Below are positions 34,760 through 48,182 of a DNA stretch of 64,000 nucleotides, piece after piece. Location: NCBI GenBank assembly GCA_037957365.1, contig JARHVA010004903.1:1139001-1203000 (forward strand). The letters run 5' to 3'. Position 1 is the first letter of the stretch. Each line of letters begins with the position of its first letter. This DNA comes from Torreya grandis (Eukaryota; Streptophyta; Pinopsida; Cupressales; Taxaceae). The notes under the pieces are model-generated. The model saw nothing but the letters and a program-made list of their open reading frames with translations, made no database searches and had not been told where the DNA came from. A program made the position numbers and the translations under genes.

Positions 34760-35600
34760 TCTTGTCTCTCTTCCTAAGCTTCATAATTAGTGAATTGAAC
34801 ATATTAGTTGATTATGAGTTCCTTGGTTACTTTATTATACAATATATAAGCCTTTTATTGGATATTATACCTAATGAATATACATTTATCACATTCATCA
34901 TCCCACTTTGTTCTTCTTTTCTTGGACACATGTGCATATGAAACACATCAAAACACTCTAAGGCATTCAATGCTAGGGTTCTGACTACTCCATGCTTCTT
35001 AATGGATAATATACCTAACACTCTTTTTTATAAAAATATTTAGCAATTATACACCTATTGCTACAACCTTAGCCCAAAAATCATTAAGCAAACCCTTTTC
35101 TCTTACCATACTCCATTCCATCTCTTGGATGGTCCTATTCTTCCTCTCAGCCACACCATTTTGCTATAATGTATACCTGATTGTAAATTGATTCTTTATC
35201 TCACAATCCTTGAAAAAAATCATGAACTCATTATAGATATACTCTCCCCCTCTACCCATCCTCAAATTATTAAATATAGTGACCACTTTGCTTCTCTACC
35301 ATGGACTTGAATTGCTTGAAGGTCTCACATGATTTTGATTTGTTCTTCAAGAAATAAACCCATGTCTTATTGATAAAGTCATCTATGAATGTCATGAAGT
35401 AGAAATTATTGGATAAGGAGGGAGTCTTCATGGGAACACACATGTCTAAATGGATTAGTTGTAAAGGATCCCTATCTCTTCATGCTTTACCCATAAAAAT
35501 GCATTTTTATGTTGTTTCCCCAATATGCATCCTTCACACACTTTATTTTGTTGTTCAATGAGGGGAACCCCTCTCACCATTTACTTCTTGTGAAGATGGT
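34760..35600 (-). pseudogene. Copia unit 2 integrase
   Basis: The minus strand gives the integrase core with FLKNKS, CETFKQFKSMVEKQSGHY and a decayed GEY region (35360-35200). The ARYTPQQNG-type region follows at about 35180 and the linker to RT at 35020-34760. This is the segment missing in part from unit 1. It contains many stops. Confidence 0.75.
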
Positions 35601-35819
35601 TCAACCCACCAAAGCTCAAATTCCCATATCTTAGGTATCAAATATTAGACTCATCTATTACCATAATTTTGATGCTATTATGATCTCACTTTACATTCTC
35701 AATAGAAACATGTAATTATTTGTCATATTTAATAATATAATATACCTATTGTATCCACTAATATCATAAATTATACATTCTCCATTCTAAAATCCAACCT
35801 TGTATCCCTTTTGGATAAT

Positions 35820-36215
35820 CTACCTAATCCTAATAAGGTTTTGCTTCAACTTGGGTACATAGTAAACATCTTGAATTTTACTTTTGTCACCTTGCTTGGT
35901 GTGAATAGATATGTTACATTTGAAAATAACAAATATATTATCATTATTTCCCATATTCACTTCTAATTTTATAGATTCATCAATGTGGTTGAACATCTCT
36001 TTGTTCCCACTCATGTGGTTGCACCAACCACTATCCAATTACCATGTGTTTTTACCAATTTACTTAGAAATACTACATGTTATGAACAAGTTTCCACCTT
36101 TCTCATTACTATTAGGTTTAACCTCTTGTGCATGGGATAAATTTGAATTCTTATTATTCATATCATACTCCTTTCTACACACTCTAGCATAGTGTCCATT
36201 TTTTTGAAATAATAG
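35820..36215 (-). pseudogene. Copia unit 2 zinc knuckle and protease
   Basis: A knuckle remnant reads QKNGHYARVCRKEYD (36210-36165). About 40 residues later comes the protease start LDSGWCNHMSGNKEMF (from 36038), where DSG.. is the active site, continuing to VYYVPKLKQNLIRI (35820). The protease part is an open frame of 72 codons. DSG is intact. Confidence 0.85.
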
Positions 36216-36538
36216 CATTAAACGTTAGACTTATCATACCTTTATGTATATCCTCCTCTATAAATACTACTACTCCTTCTTCCTATTTCATGTGACTCTT
36301 GATGGATATGCATTCTACCTTCATGACTGATGTAAGTTATTCCTCTTCATCTATTGTTTTATCCTCTCCCCCTTCCTCTCACATTGACATTGATCTTGAA
36401 TAATTTCTCATGGGAATAGGTGGATGACCTATTCAACCTTTGTTCATGAGTTTGCAATGAATCCATTAGCTCATCTACCATAATTTATATTAAACCATTT
36501 AAATATTCAATTTCAACCAATATAAGATCAAATATAAT

Positions 36539-37051
36539 TTAAAGGCTCCTCAACACCTTTTCAATGATACTATGTTCTTCAATTGCATCACCACATGTCT
36601 TGATTTGGTTTAGAATTTTTATTGTCATTATGAACAAGTCATTGATAGACTCATTCTCCTTCATTTTTAGGGTCTCAAAGTCCCTTCTTGATAGATTAAA
36701 ATTAATAATATTAACCTTATCATTACCTTTATAGTCATTTTGAAGAATATACCATGCTTGTTTACAATGGACAACTGCTGCTATCATTGAGAAAATTGAA
36801 TCATCCATTATCTTTTGTATGTAAATAAGATCCTTAGCATTTTTTCTCCTATTCTCTTTCAATGAATTTCTTTGTGATTGGGTTAATGTATTTAAGGTTT
36901 CTTGATCTATAAAATCATTGTATACACCTTCAACCAATTCCCATAGCTCTTGAGATTTAAGTATAGTCTTCATATTGATAATCCACACATCATAATTCTT
37001 TCCACCAAATGAATGAGGCTTATTCCATGAACTATAAATCTCTACTTCCAT
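36539..37051 (-). pseudogene. Copia unit 2 gag
   Basis: An open frame of 170 codons from an ATG. It reads FGGKNYDVWIINMKTIL, then LWELVEGVYND, QKIMDDSIFSMIAA, AWYILQNDYKGNDKV and FETLKMKENESINDLF, the Copia gag (UBN2 type) pattern W..L...Y.G...V. It lies directly inside the 5' LTR (LTR 3). It is the longest uninterrupted gag in the window. Confidence 0.9.
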
Positions 37052-37175
37052 GTATAAATGGGCTTACAATCTAAGGGATATTATATCTATTATTGGAAAA
37101 TAAAGGCCTAAGGGATCAAATAGGTAGCATAAACACATAAATGGTGAAGCTCTAGACTAATCATGAAGCCATCGA

Positions 37176-37839
37176 TGTAATCATAAAATTAAACTTACAA
37201 CAAACATAAAATAGAAAAATAGGGGATAGGGAGAGATAGTTGAAAAACAAAAATATATGTTGATACACTAATTATAAAACTCTTTTAAAAACTGATTGTG
37301 ATAACTATATATGAATAGATCCAACTATGTTCACAAAACACATACAAAAACCTTCTATTATGAATTTCTTCCTTATTATTTGTTGTTTACACTACTATTA
37401 TAGATGATATTAAAAATCTATTTTTATCCTTCTATGGCTCCATTTTAATTCTATGACTGATGTTAGCAAAATAGTCTTCTCCTTTGTTTTATTCTACATT
37501 TTCTCTTCTTTTTCTCTACCCATATAATTTGTTACTACTTTTTTGTTATTCCTACTACTACTTCTCTCCAGGCTTTTCTAGCTCTGACTGCTATAACTAT
37601 GTGAATATACTCTGACCCTTATAACATTATTTTTTTCTTTCTCTTTTTTTTATCCTAATGACTACCTTTTGAATTTTCCACCTACCTCCTTGTTTTCCCC
37701 CAAACTCCAAATGGCTGGTAAAAAATTCAAATTCAAAAAATATATACATTTAATTTGTTTGGTGGCTCAAACATCCCTACTTAATAAGTATATAGATAGG
37801 GTAGGTAGGTAGGTAGGGAAAGAATAAAATATTTAAACA
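37176..37839 (-). repeat. Copia LTR 3 (shared by units 2 and 3)
   Basis: 664 bp, starting TGTAATCATAAA and ending TTTAAACA on the plus strand. The element-strand sequence just before the LTR, AAGTGGGAG, is the polypurine tract of unit 3. Confidence 0.85.
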
Positions 37840-37954
37840 CTCCCACTTATTATTTATATTCATTTCTCATTCTATTAAACTCATCTCAACCCTTAAAATA
37901 GCTTTGTAGATCCTTATTTGTCCATTTACATCTGGACTCATTTTGTACATGTCT

Positions 37955-38130
37955 AGAGCTTGACTGGTGAACTCTTGAGCTTCAATGTTAAACTATGGAT
38001 CTTTTTTGTTAAACTTTAGAGCTTCACTATTTAAATTTGGATATTCATTTATAAGATATGAAGCTTCATTGTTGAAGTCTTGAACTTTGTTGATATACTC
38101 CAGATATTTGTTGCTAAACTCCAAATATTT
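37955..38130 (-). repeat. 21-bp minisatellite, unit 3
   Basis: Eight 21-bp copies (for example GAGCTTCACTATTTAAATTTG), same place and period as in unit 2. The encoded heptads are more decayed (KYLEFSN, KYLEYIN, KVQDFNN). Confidence 0.8.
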
Positions 38131-38237
38131 TATATAACCAACTAGGCTAATGTTACTACATCTATGACCTATAATCATACTCATAAACACATAAAAATAT
38201 CCTTTGGTAAAGGTGTAGTAAATATATCAGCTAGCTA

Positions 38238-39700
38238 CTAATATGACTTGCAAAATTTTATCTCTATCAAATGATTTTCAACTAACTCTCGAATGAAATG
38301 ATACCTGATTGTAATGTGCTCTTTCCAACCATGAAAGATAAGGTTATTTGATAATGATATAGAGGATATATTACCACAATATACCATAAAATATCCTTGA
38401 TACTCATTCAAATATAAAATTATCTTTCTTAACCATATAACTTTGCATGCTTCTGCATTAACTACTATGCACTCTGCTTGAGTCATAAAAAGTGAAACTA
38501 TGGGTTGTTTCTTTGAATCCCAAGATATGGATCCTATCAAAAGATGAAACACATAACTTAAAGTGATATTTTAGTAATAAATACTAATGAACCAATAATT
38601 ATACATATATCCCACTAGCTAAAACTCATATGTTGATGCATACAAAACTCCATATCCTCTTGTTTCATTTATGTACCTCAATATCCTCCTGTTTGCTTGT
38701 GAATGTGTATATTTTAGCATATTCATGAGTCTATATATGAGGTTTATTTCATATATTATGTTCATCCTATTTGTATTTAAATACATTAGGTTTCCTAATA
38801 AGCTCTTATACCATGTGGGGTCTACATTGTTGCTGCAATAATCCTTGCACAATTTCAAACTTGTCTTAGCTTATGTAAATATTGGGATGTTGTCCAACAT
38901 CTTAAACCTATCTAAAATATACTTTGAATACTTATATTGGCATATGAATATACCACTATCCATTTATTTGACTTATATACCAAGAAAGTACTTTAACAAG
39001 TCTAAATCAATCATTTAAAACTCCTTTTTTATGACTATTTTGAAATTTTATTTTGAAAGATTTACATTTTTGGTGAATATTATATCATCCACATATAAAA
39101 TAATAATAAAAATATTATTTTTTATTTCTTTGATGTAGAGTGTGATCTCAATACTAATTTTACTAAATTTATTGCTCAAAAAATTTGAATCTATGTGACT
39201 GTACCATGCCCTTGGTGCTTTCTTGAACCTATACAATGTATTTTTAACCTATATAGCTTGTCCTCATGCCCAATAATATAATATCTAGGTGGATATCCTA
39301 CATTAAAATATTATTATATCACTCCATTCAAGAAATATAACTTGAAATCCATTTGATCCACCTTCCATTTATGTTGATAAACAATGACTATGATTGTCCT
39401 CACCATTTTTAGCCTTGCTAGTGTAAACATCTCATTCTAGTAATGTCTAGGCATTTGCTTATAACATTTAACTACTAGCCTTTCCTTGTGCATCTATATC
39501 TTACCTTTGTGAGTGGTTTTTGTCTTGTACACCCAATTGAATAATATGACCTCTTATTCTTTTGGAAGATTAACTAACTCCCAAATCTGAATTTTCTCTA
39601 TGGCATGCATTTATTCATCCATTGCCTCACACCACTTAATGTCCTTGACTACTTCCTCATAATATATATGATCATTTAATAAAAAAAGAACATAATTAAT
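38238..39700 (-). pseudogene. Copia unit 3 RT and RNase H, 5' part missing
   Basis: RT pieces are YRFKKAPRAWYSHIDSNFL and IIILYVDDIIFTKNV, with intact YVDD in an open frame 39236-39048. The thumb region LCKDYCSNNVDPTWYKSLLG lies at 38858-38619. RNase H is at 38552-38240 (SISWDSKKQPIVSLFMTQ, then AECIVVNAEACKVIW). The unit stops at 39931 in the RT N-terminal region, where the long-LTR element begins. Confidence 0.85.
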
Positions 39701-39931
39701 TATTTCATCTTGATTTTATTTTCCTTGAGTAATTATAGACTTATTTCAATTCTTTGTCCTTACTAGGCATTAGCTTAAGTTTCAGGAAGATGAAGTTGAC
39801 TCATGAACAACTCCTTGACCTCCTTGATGGCTGCTACCACTAGATGAATTATTCCTTTTTTAAATAGGGGTAAAACTTGGTGTATGAATGGATTTACTTC
39901 CTATTATTTCAAATTCAATAAAGGGTCCTAT

Positions 39932-42900
39932 TGTATCCAAATATTGCACCCTAGGAGAGGGTGTTCAAGCCTCTCCCATATTTGGATAGCATGGGATTAA
40001 CTCTAGGCCTATGGGTTGCCTATACTAGAGGTAAACCTTTAGGTTAAAGGGATATTTTGGAGAGGATTAAAAATCAAGTTATTCAAGCATTAGTCCATAA
40101 ATAATGAAACATGCATAAAAAACTAACTAACCAAGCCCATCTATTCTTATGAGAATTACAAAGGATAACAAGAAATAAATGAAAGAAAGAAACACCATAT
40201 TACCTTCCCAAATGGATTCAACATACCCATGTGGCTCAAAAACATGTTCTCCCTTGATCAAGCATCCTTGTATTTATCAAAAATGGTGGTAATCTCCTCC
40301 AATGCCTCAAGAACACTCCATAAAACCTAGGCTCATGATTCCAAATCACTAGACTAGCCTATCAATGAAGCTTGCAAGCAAAATCAATGATCAAATACAA
40401 AGCCTTGTGGAAAAAATTTAACATTATAACTTTTAAATATTTAAGCTTTAAATATATCTGAGAATAATAACTTTGCACCAAAATAGATTAAAATTCATGT
40501 CTCTCTATTTATAATTTTTTGAAATTGGTTAGGATCAACCATGACCGTCCATCTCAAGATTGAGATGTGTGGCCATAGATAATCCTAATATTTGGAATTA
40601 AATCCATAATTATCTTCATCATGAACTTGTAAGAAGGGGCATTGAAGAGACATGGGAGGCATTAACTAGGCATGGGTGATCCATAGTCTTGATATTTGTG
40701 GCATTTATAGACTAAGGATGTCTTTCCAAGAAATGATGTCACCTGATGATGCAATTAATAGGAATCAAATTTCAAAAATAAATATTTAACAACTCTCATG
40801 GAAAATCCACTTAATCTATTTATTTGGATTAATTATCCTTAAACAAGGTTAATCAACATTTGTGCAAATATTTGAAAATTGGCCCTCAATTAATCAAAAT
40901 GGTCAGAAAGTCATATTACTGGGTCATAATTTGATTAGAGAGGAAATGGAAGGTGATGTTAGATGAATTGGAGTTGTATTCCAATTTAGTATTGTGAAAA
41001 AAACAAATAATAAAGGTACATGCTGTGTACCAATGAATTAGAAGAAAAGAGTGATCCAGAGCACTAAATAGTGAAATAGTCATTTTGACTCGAAATGATC
41101 TGATCAAAGTTAGTTGGCCCATAAAATGTATTTCAATATTTAGGGATACTTAGACCTGAATTTTCACTTGTAAATTACAAGTTCAAACCATTTATCACAT
41201 TTTATGGATTTTGACCTAAAATGTGCTTTTGAGTGTAATTCAAGTAAGATTGAAAATTTCAATGCAAATAGTGTTAGGAATTAGACGTCTACAGATATCT
41301 CCCTTAATTTATCTCTTAATCTCACACACCACACTATAACAATAAATTGGGGGTAAAAAGGGAAGAAGGTAACAAAAATTAACCCATAATAATGAGTTGG
41401 TACACCAAAATACTAGTCCACACACACACTTGCATATACACTAAGAGAGAAAGCTACTAAAACTGACCTCAACTCTATGAACTTATAGAATAAGTGTTTA
41501 TCATAGAGGCATATTTATATGCATAACCATAGGTGGGTAAAATGAAGGTCTAATACTAGACATTACTAGTCCATCTCACACTTCAAGTACACCTTAACAA
41601 ACAATACACTTTATGAGACTTGATAGAAGAGATGCCACTCACACAATGCATACAAAGGTAGAATGAAAGCAAGGAAAAAAATATTCATCACTTGTAATTA
41701 AAATTCACCACTTGAGATACTTAGGAAAGATGTGCATAGAATAATTCAACTTCATAACTTTATTCAAATTAGAAAACAAGGTGCCAAACTAGCAAGGCTT
41801 TACTATACTAGGTGTGCCCTTTCCACAATTGCCAAAATGGCTTGCATTTATAGAGAAAAGTAGAAGAGAGAGAAGAAGATAAGTCAAAGAGTCACCAAGA
41901 CAAGTGTCAAGATATAGAAAATAGTTACAGAGTAAGTGAATCAGGTGGAGAACAAGTCAAGAAGTAATCTTAGACAAGTGTCTAGTAAATGTGCACTTTC
42001 TTTCAAGGTGGCATAGAGATTCTTCATGGTCTTACTTGAAACTGTCTTGGTTATGAGAGGTTCACTTGAACATTTGAAAATGATATAGGAGTCTTTGAAA
42101 CATATTCATTTTCATGAGAATATGGAATACTGATGGTAACAATCCTCATACACCTCACTAACTGATGGTCTCTCTTGCACCATTTGTCATTCATTGTCTA
42201 GAAACCATTCATTATCCCTCTTGTTCTCACTCTTCACACTTGTCATTAGAATGAATTTTAGTTTCTCATTTAAATGTGTTTTATAGGTATTAGGACATCT
42301 ATTATAAGCATCTTTGTCCCATGGTATATCAAATAGACCTCCAAAGGTTTGATATCATACTTCTCACTCTCAAACTTGGACAATCACCTTGCCACTCTCA
42401 GTATCTCACTTAGACTACCTTTAGTGATCAACTCAACATAGATATTTACATGGAAAACTAGGGTGAAATATGAGTATGAGGTATTTTAAAAATTTTCTAT
42501 AGACTTCATATAATAATTTTCATCCATCAACCCCTTTATGCACTTGTAGAATTACTAAAATCCTACAAGAAATAGAGAAATATGTTTGTCTGTACAAGTG
42601 ACAGTATGGATCACTTGGGTGGTAAAGATCTCTGGAGAGTATTAAAAAAGTATAAATCACCTTAAAATCCATTTTAACACTTTTGGATACAAATTCCTTC
42701 ATATCTTCACCATCAGGTTTGAATAAGGGTTTTACAAGGGTTTTAGGTGTCATGGACTGTTAAAGATTGTTCATAAAATACTAAAAACTAAATCACAAAA
42801 AATTTACATTGATGGAAATATAAGGAACCCAATAAAATATTCATATCTCTTTTATCCACCATGAAATCCCTTTGTATAGGTGTGAACAAAATAAAGTGAC

Positions 42901-42985
42901 CTTTGAGCTCTTATAGTACATTTTGAGTAGGCTTGCAAATAAATTAGGCCTAAATGACCAATTTTGTTTTATTTATTATAAAATG
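39932..42985 (-). repeat. Long LTR, left copy (interrupted by a solo LTR)
   Basis: Starts TGTATCCAAATATT. Matches 48183-49983 through CTCTAGGCCTATGGGTTG, CCAAAATACTAGTCCACACA and GTGACCTTTGAG to AATAGGTCTAAT. The match is broken only by 40056-41293. It probably continues past 42985, but the right copy is cut there. Confidence 0.75.
40056..41293 (-). mobile_element. Solo LTR with 5-bp target duplication
   Basis: 1238 bp present in the left long LTR but absent from the right one, flanked by GATAT (40051-40055 and 41294-41298). On the minus strand it begins TGTAGACGTC and carries a TATA box (TATAAATA, 40513-40506), as expected for an LTR promoter. Its other end is CTCCAAA rather than a clean CA. 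It contains no coding frame, so it is best read as a solo LTR left by recombination. Confidence 0.65.
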
Positions 42986-45900
42986 ATAGGTCTAATATAT
43001 AATAAAACTTCCTATAAATTTTATTAAATTTTTAAATAATTTCGTATAGTCTTCTGCAACAAGATAAAGGTAATGAGGGTTTAAGCCTAGTCTAGGCCTA
43101 ATAGACCTAGTTTGTGCTTGACTATGTATTTAATAGACCTTTAGATTTACAATGAATTTATGTGTATTTTATATCAAATTAAAACTAAAAATATATATGG
43201 AAAACATTTAATACTCATTCCAATAATTTTTTCTTCATGCTTTTTCTCTTTACATACTAACCTGCAAACTTTGTTATTACTAGAGTGTTCTCTATCTGTG
43301 ACATAACAAATAGTATCACATCTATATGTTTGATTAAAATGAAATAATGGAGGGATTTTTTGGTTCATTTTAACCCTTTATTTAAATTATAAAATATTTA
43401 TCACACCCCTATCATCCTCAACACCTCAAATTATCAAACTAACTTTCTACACTATAGACTATACATAGGGTTTTAATTTACTAGGGATAAAAAATTGTTT
43501 CATATCTATTATTTACATTTGATAAGAACATGGAATTGATATTATAAATTTGATAGTGGTATTGAAATTTAATAAATATCAACCTTATATCATGTTCATT
43601 AACTAGGCATATGTCTCACATGGGCATGAACTATCCTATAGTCTACACTAGCTATGTCACATGTAGGTGACCATTAGGGAGGAAGTGCAGAGTTTATTAT
43701 GGGTGTAAATATATGTAAAATAAATATTATTCATCCTTATATATATTTATTATGTCAATATGAATAATTAAACACTTAGTGATCCCATTTCATGCCTTGG
43801 AATCATGCTCTCATGAATGTACTATAAATCTATAGATGGCTGAGTGTGATTTTCAAAGACCATTATAGTTCAACTTTTTCTATGTATCCTACCAAATAAG
43901 AAAATAATGAAAGTGTTATGTAATTATGATAGTGATATTAATTATTGGTCATCTTATATTAATACTTCTACCAACCAACTTGGAATCCTCCTAAGCATGA
44001 GTTAGTATGCAGTTAGACTGTAGGTAGTAAACTAGTGATACAAAGATTCTTGTAGGTCTATATTCATTCATAACTACTATGTTTCATAACTTCAATTTTA
44101 TATGAGGTAATTATGAATATATATCACATGGTTAAACTCACTCCATATCTTGTACTATGCACCCTTCTCTACCATCAACACATTAGGTGTCCTTTTGCAA
44201 ATTCTAATGTTCTAGATTGAAATGCACTATAGCTTTACTAAACATATTTGAGTTTGAGATCACAATCAACCATTATTATCCTCATAAAATAAAAAATTCA
44301 CATGTTAAAGTGTGACATATAGGAAAATTTTACTAGATAGGAGCTATAGGGATTATTCAGACCTCACCCACTCTCACCCATAGGTGATACTTTGCGAGAG
44401 CAAGACCTTATTTGGAGAAGTTAAGGTAAATTAGTCCTTTTGACAAATTTTCAATCTTTGTGCCTCTAAATGTCATTTTAACTAGCCTAGGATCAACACA
44501 ACGAGCCTAAATTACTTGATAAACTCATTCAAGTCATGAAATTAAACATCACTTGTGTCTTAAGTTTTGGGTGGCTCCTTTATGTTTTGTACATTCCTAT
44601 ATATGACTATATATGTTAAAGATCTACTCAGTCTTTGTTTATATTTTTATAAACCTCTCTTAATCAATCTCCAAACTTTTAAATCAAAAATTTCCATGTA
44701 TAAATGGTATTTTCATTTCTCAGGAGATGAAACATTGGTGCAATATCTTGATATAAGGCCACTTACAAAAGATGAGACTCTGTAACTTCGAAACACTATT
44801 ATGTAGATCACTATGATGTCCATTTCCAATAAGATGAGATGTTTACTACATAAATTTATTAAACACACATGAAAAACATCTTTAATATAACATGTATATG
44901 AATAAAAGTCTCTACCAAAGCACACATATCACTTTAAAACACCATATCAATACAACCGATGAGAAAACCTATAGGTGTTAGGAATGTGAATGTAATTTTG
45001 AGTCACTATCACTCTTAGATATGGTTCATGAATTAAAATACACCAATATAAAAAATAATTACATGGAATTAGAGCCCATTATGAGTGTTAACATCCACCA
45101 AAATCATAAACCTTGACTTTGTCTCTCCTATCCATACTAGAGGAAAATTGATGGACTTTTTTGACCTACCAAAGGAAGTGAATAGAGAAACAAACAAATT
45201 TTAACCATTTTTAGACCTATAAAATCTATTTTAACATGGATGTGATTTATGGGGAGCTTAAGGGACACTGATGAAGCTTCCAAATGTGCCAAACTTGTCT
45301 TGTAGTCTGTACGACCTTAGAAAATTCCTCTTTTTACAAGAGATCTTATTTTCAATGTGAAACCTAGAAAATTAGATTTTATAATATTAAATTGATATTA
45401 AAATAACACATGGGATGTTATACCAATCCTTTAAACACTTGTCTTTTTATGAAAACCATAAAACTCATGAGAATGACTCAAAAGGTGGCCTAATATGACA
45501 TAAAGATAACTTTGACAAATGTGACTAATATCAAGACATATTTTATGACCTTAGTTATGACCATGGCAAACATTTATGACCTAAGTGACCTTATGGAAGT
45601 TTTAACTTACATGGGGGTTTTAATTATTTGACCAAAGGGTCAAATGAGTCAACATTTTGGTGATTTCATAGGGGTAGCATGCTTACTATGCTAAGGACTA
45701 GTTGTATTCTCTTATCCTTGGGAAATGGAGTCACATATACACCTCAATTGACAATAAAAATACTTTTATAAAACACCAAAACCCACACAAAACATAAAAG
45801 GAAAAAAACACATAAATCAAGAAAAAGACACACACTTGTGTTTTCAAGAACACTTTGGGAAAATACAAACAACATAATCAAACTAAACTATTTATATACT

Positions 45901-46169
45901 AACCTAAAGAAAGTTTATAATCTTGCATCAAAGGGAAAATTATCACCATATATTTCTCCATGAGATATAAGAGTGCATGAGGCAAACTACCTTTTAAGCA
46001 CTAGCTTTGATAGCAACAACTTCTTTATGTTTTACAACATCTTTGGCATGACCTTCAATATAATCAAGGTTGTTTAAAATAGATAATCTATGAAGGTAAA
46101 TTCCTCTATCGCTTCAGCCATATAAATATTTTCATGAGACTCCTCAACTATAACTTGAAATGGTGATGC
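42986..46169. other. Internal non-coding part of the long-LTR element
   Basis: AT-rich, with stops in all frames. The first part may still be LTR. No RT, RNase H or integrase motif could be found on either strand in the 3.2 kb where pol would be expected. Confidence 0.5.
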
Positions 46170-47985
46170 AATAAATCATGATTCTTTGATATCTATGGTA
46201 CCTTGAATGAGGTCAGATTTCTCACCAACTATAAGCTCCTTAAGCTCTTTAAAGGAGATTCGTATATTCCATCCAATATTGGTTATTATATTCCATGAGG
46301 AAATTTGGATATATATTTTTAGGCACTTAAATTTCAACATTTCAAATTTATTCAAGTTCTTCAAATAACTCAATTTGTTGTAACCAATCATCTTTTCTCT
46401 CTTTCTCCTCAAGGGACACAAACTCTTCAAATTCATTTTCATGATCATGTTCATGACTATCAGAGTCATCATATACTACCTCATGATGTTCCTAAATACA
46501 TGGTTTTTCAATAATAACTTTGAGTTCTTTCTCCAAAACTTCATCTTTCTCTCCTTCAAGGTCTAGGCTCTTAAGACTTTCATACTTATTGAACATCTCT
46601 TGATAAGTCTACGACATACCTTGATCAAACTCCTGATGAACAAATGTATGTTTATTTATATATTATATTTTTAAACCCAATAAGGAATATTTTTTATTTT
46701 CCTCACCAAGTAGATTTACTATGGTGAGCTCTTCTTCATAATCACTTGTGTTATCTTCTTAATTAGCCATACATTGAGGTTGATCTTTCTTGTTTGCCTC
46801 CCTTAAGATGGGTTCTCCTTCAAGAGGGGATGAAGTGGGAGGGTGGTGGATTGGTTTATGGTTTATATAGAGGGTAGGAGGTATGATGGAGGGATAATTA
46901 ATGGTCATGGGGATGGAATGATACACTTTTAATAACTCTTGGAGGGAGAGAAGGTTCTACTAGGTTATAAACATGTCATTTTCTTCAACAAATACCTCAT
47001 GATTTTCATGGTTTTCTTGAAATCCTTCCATATATTCAAATTAAAATTATACTTCCTTGAAAAAATCCTATTTTACATATTTAAAATATTCTTGGATGGA
47101 CTTCCAAGATGGTGTAGCTATAGGTTTTTAAAGAGAAGGAAATGTAGTTTGACCATATACAAAGTTTTCTCTTTTGACATCAACTTATTGGTTCCAATAT
47201 GAAACTTTGAAACTACTAGGATATTTTGGAGATTGAATGGTATTTTCATGAGTATGAGAGGAATGAGAGGAATGACATGCAACATAGGTAAAAAACTAAG
47301 TATAGGAGAGACAAACTTATTTTTCAAATAAATTTTCACTTTCTCCATAACTTTCATGAGGTCTTTCAATAGCTACAAGTTGCCTCTCAACTTCTTGGTT
47401 TTCCCACCTTGCAAGCCTATCAATCCACCATTGGATGTAACATATAAATTCATGAAAGTATTCATTAGTGAAATATTTAGCTTCCTCTTCTACCAATTTC
47501 CTCTTCTTCATCAAGAATTGGACAGAATTTCTTATTCTCTCTATGAAATGCATAAGGATCACATCAAGCTCTTGATCCTATTTCTTCATAAATGTTTCTG
47601 ATTCTAAAAATTTAGGAATGAGTGATAGAAATTAATTTTATTGAGATTGAATTTGAGGAGGATTATAGGATATTTGGTATTAACCTTGAGGATGTTGTGT
47701 AGGAGTTTGGTAGGATAGATAGGTTTATTGGGGAAGACTACCTTCAAGAATCTACTTCTTCAGAGCTTAGATTTATTCTTAGAGAACTTAAATCTTAAGA
47801 GATTGAATATCTTATTTAATATCCTTAAAATTATCTTCTTGATATCCTTATTCATATTCTTCCTCAAAATACTCTTCAATAACTTCATGACTATATGGAG
47901 GAGGAATGGGTTGACCATATGGTGGATAACAACTTTGATAGGGTTGTGCATAGCAAGAATTCTCAACATATCTATCCATATCAGA
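46170..47985 (-). pseudogene. Unrecognised retroelement ORF (Pro/Tyr/Gln-rich start, acidic coil)
   Basis: Minus-strand frame starting MDRYVENSCYAQPYQSC near 47980. A Tyr-Pro-Gln-rich stretch follows (YPPYGQPIPPPYSHEV), then a coiled-coil-like part with repeated Gln-to-stop changes, then an open 81-codon block (47562-47317). That block contains FIERIRNSVQFLMKKRKLVE, ICYIQWWIDRLARWENQEVE and HESYGESENLFEK. An acidic segment near 46490-46370 reads HHEVVYDDSDSHEHDHENEF, then EEFVSLEEKE. Nearly all stops are one transition from Gln, Trp or Arg. It sits where gag would be, next to the PBS. I do not recognise the family. Confidence 0.55.
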
Positions 47986-48166
47986 TTAATTAGTCAAATT
48001 AACTACAAAACTTGATCAAAATATTTCCAAATAGGTACTTAAGATGCTTACAACTAGATGATGCATTTGGAGTCTCCATTTGGTGTTTACTTGAATGCTT
48101 CCAAAAGTTGATAGTAGGAAGAACACACCAACCATTCTTCTACTATTTTGGACCTTGGTCCCATCA

Positions 48167-48178
48167 GGCATGATAACA
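48167..48178 (-). promoter_or_regulatory. Possible primer-binding site of the long-LTR element
   Basis: Plus strand GGCATGATAACA compares with GCTCTGATACCA, the complement of the initiator tRNA-Met PBS, with several mismatches. It lies 4 bp from the inner edge of the right LTR. It supports minus orientation but is weak alone. Confidence 0.4.
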
Positions 48179-48182
48179 ATAT

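Larger units (their letters stand above)
25838..39931 (-). mobile_element. Tandem Ty1/Copia array sharing LTRs (three units, third truncated)
   Basis: Three near-parallel LTRs (25838-26654, 31972-32635, 37176-37839) alternate with three Copia internal regions, all on the minus strand. Each middle LTR serves as 5' LTR of one unit and 3' LTR of the next. Unit 1 (26655-31971) carries an insertion-deletion. Unit 2 (32636-37175) is structurally complete. Unit 3 (37840-39931) is cut in the RT N-terminus by the long-LTR element. Domain order is gag, zinc knuckle, PR, IN, RT, RH, as in Copia. This structure is expected from unequal recombination between LTRs, or from insertion of one copy's LTR into another's. 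Confidence 0.88.
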
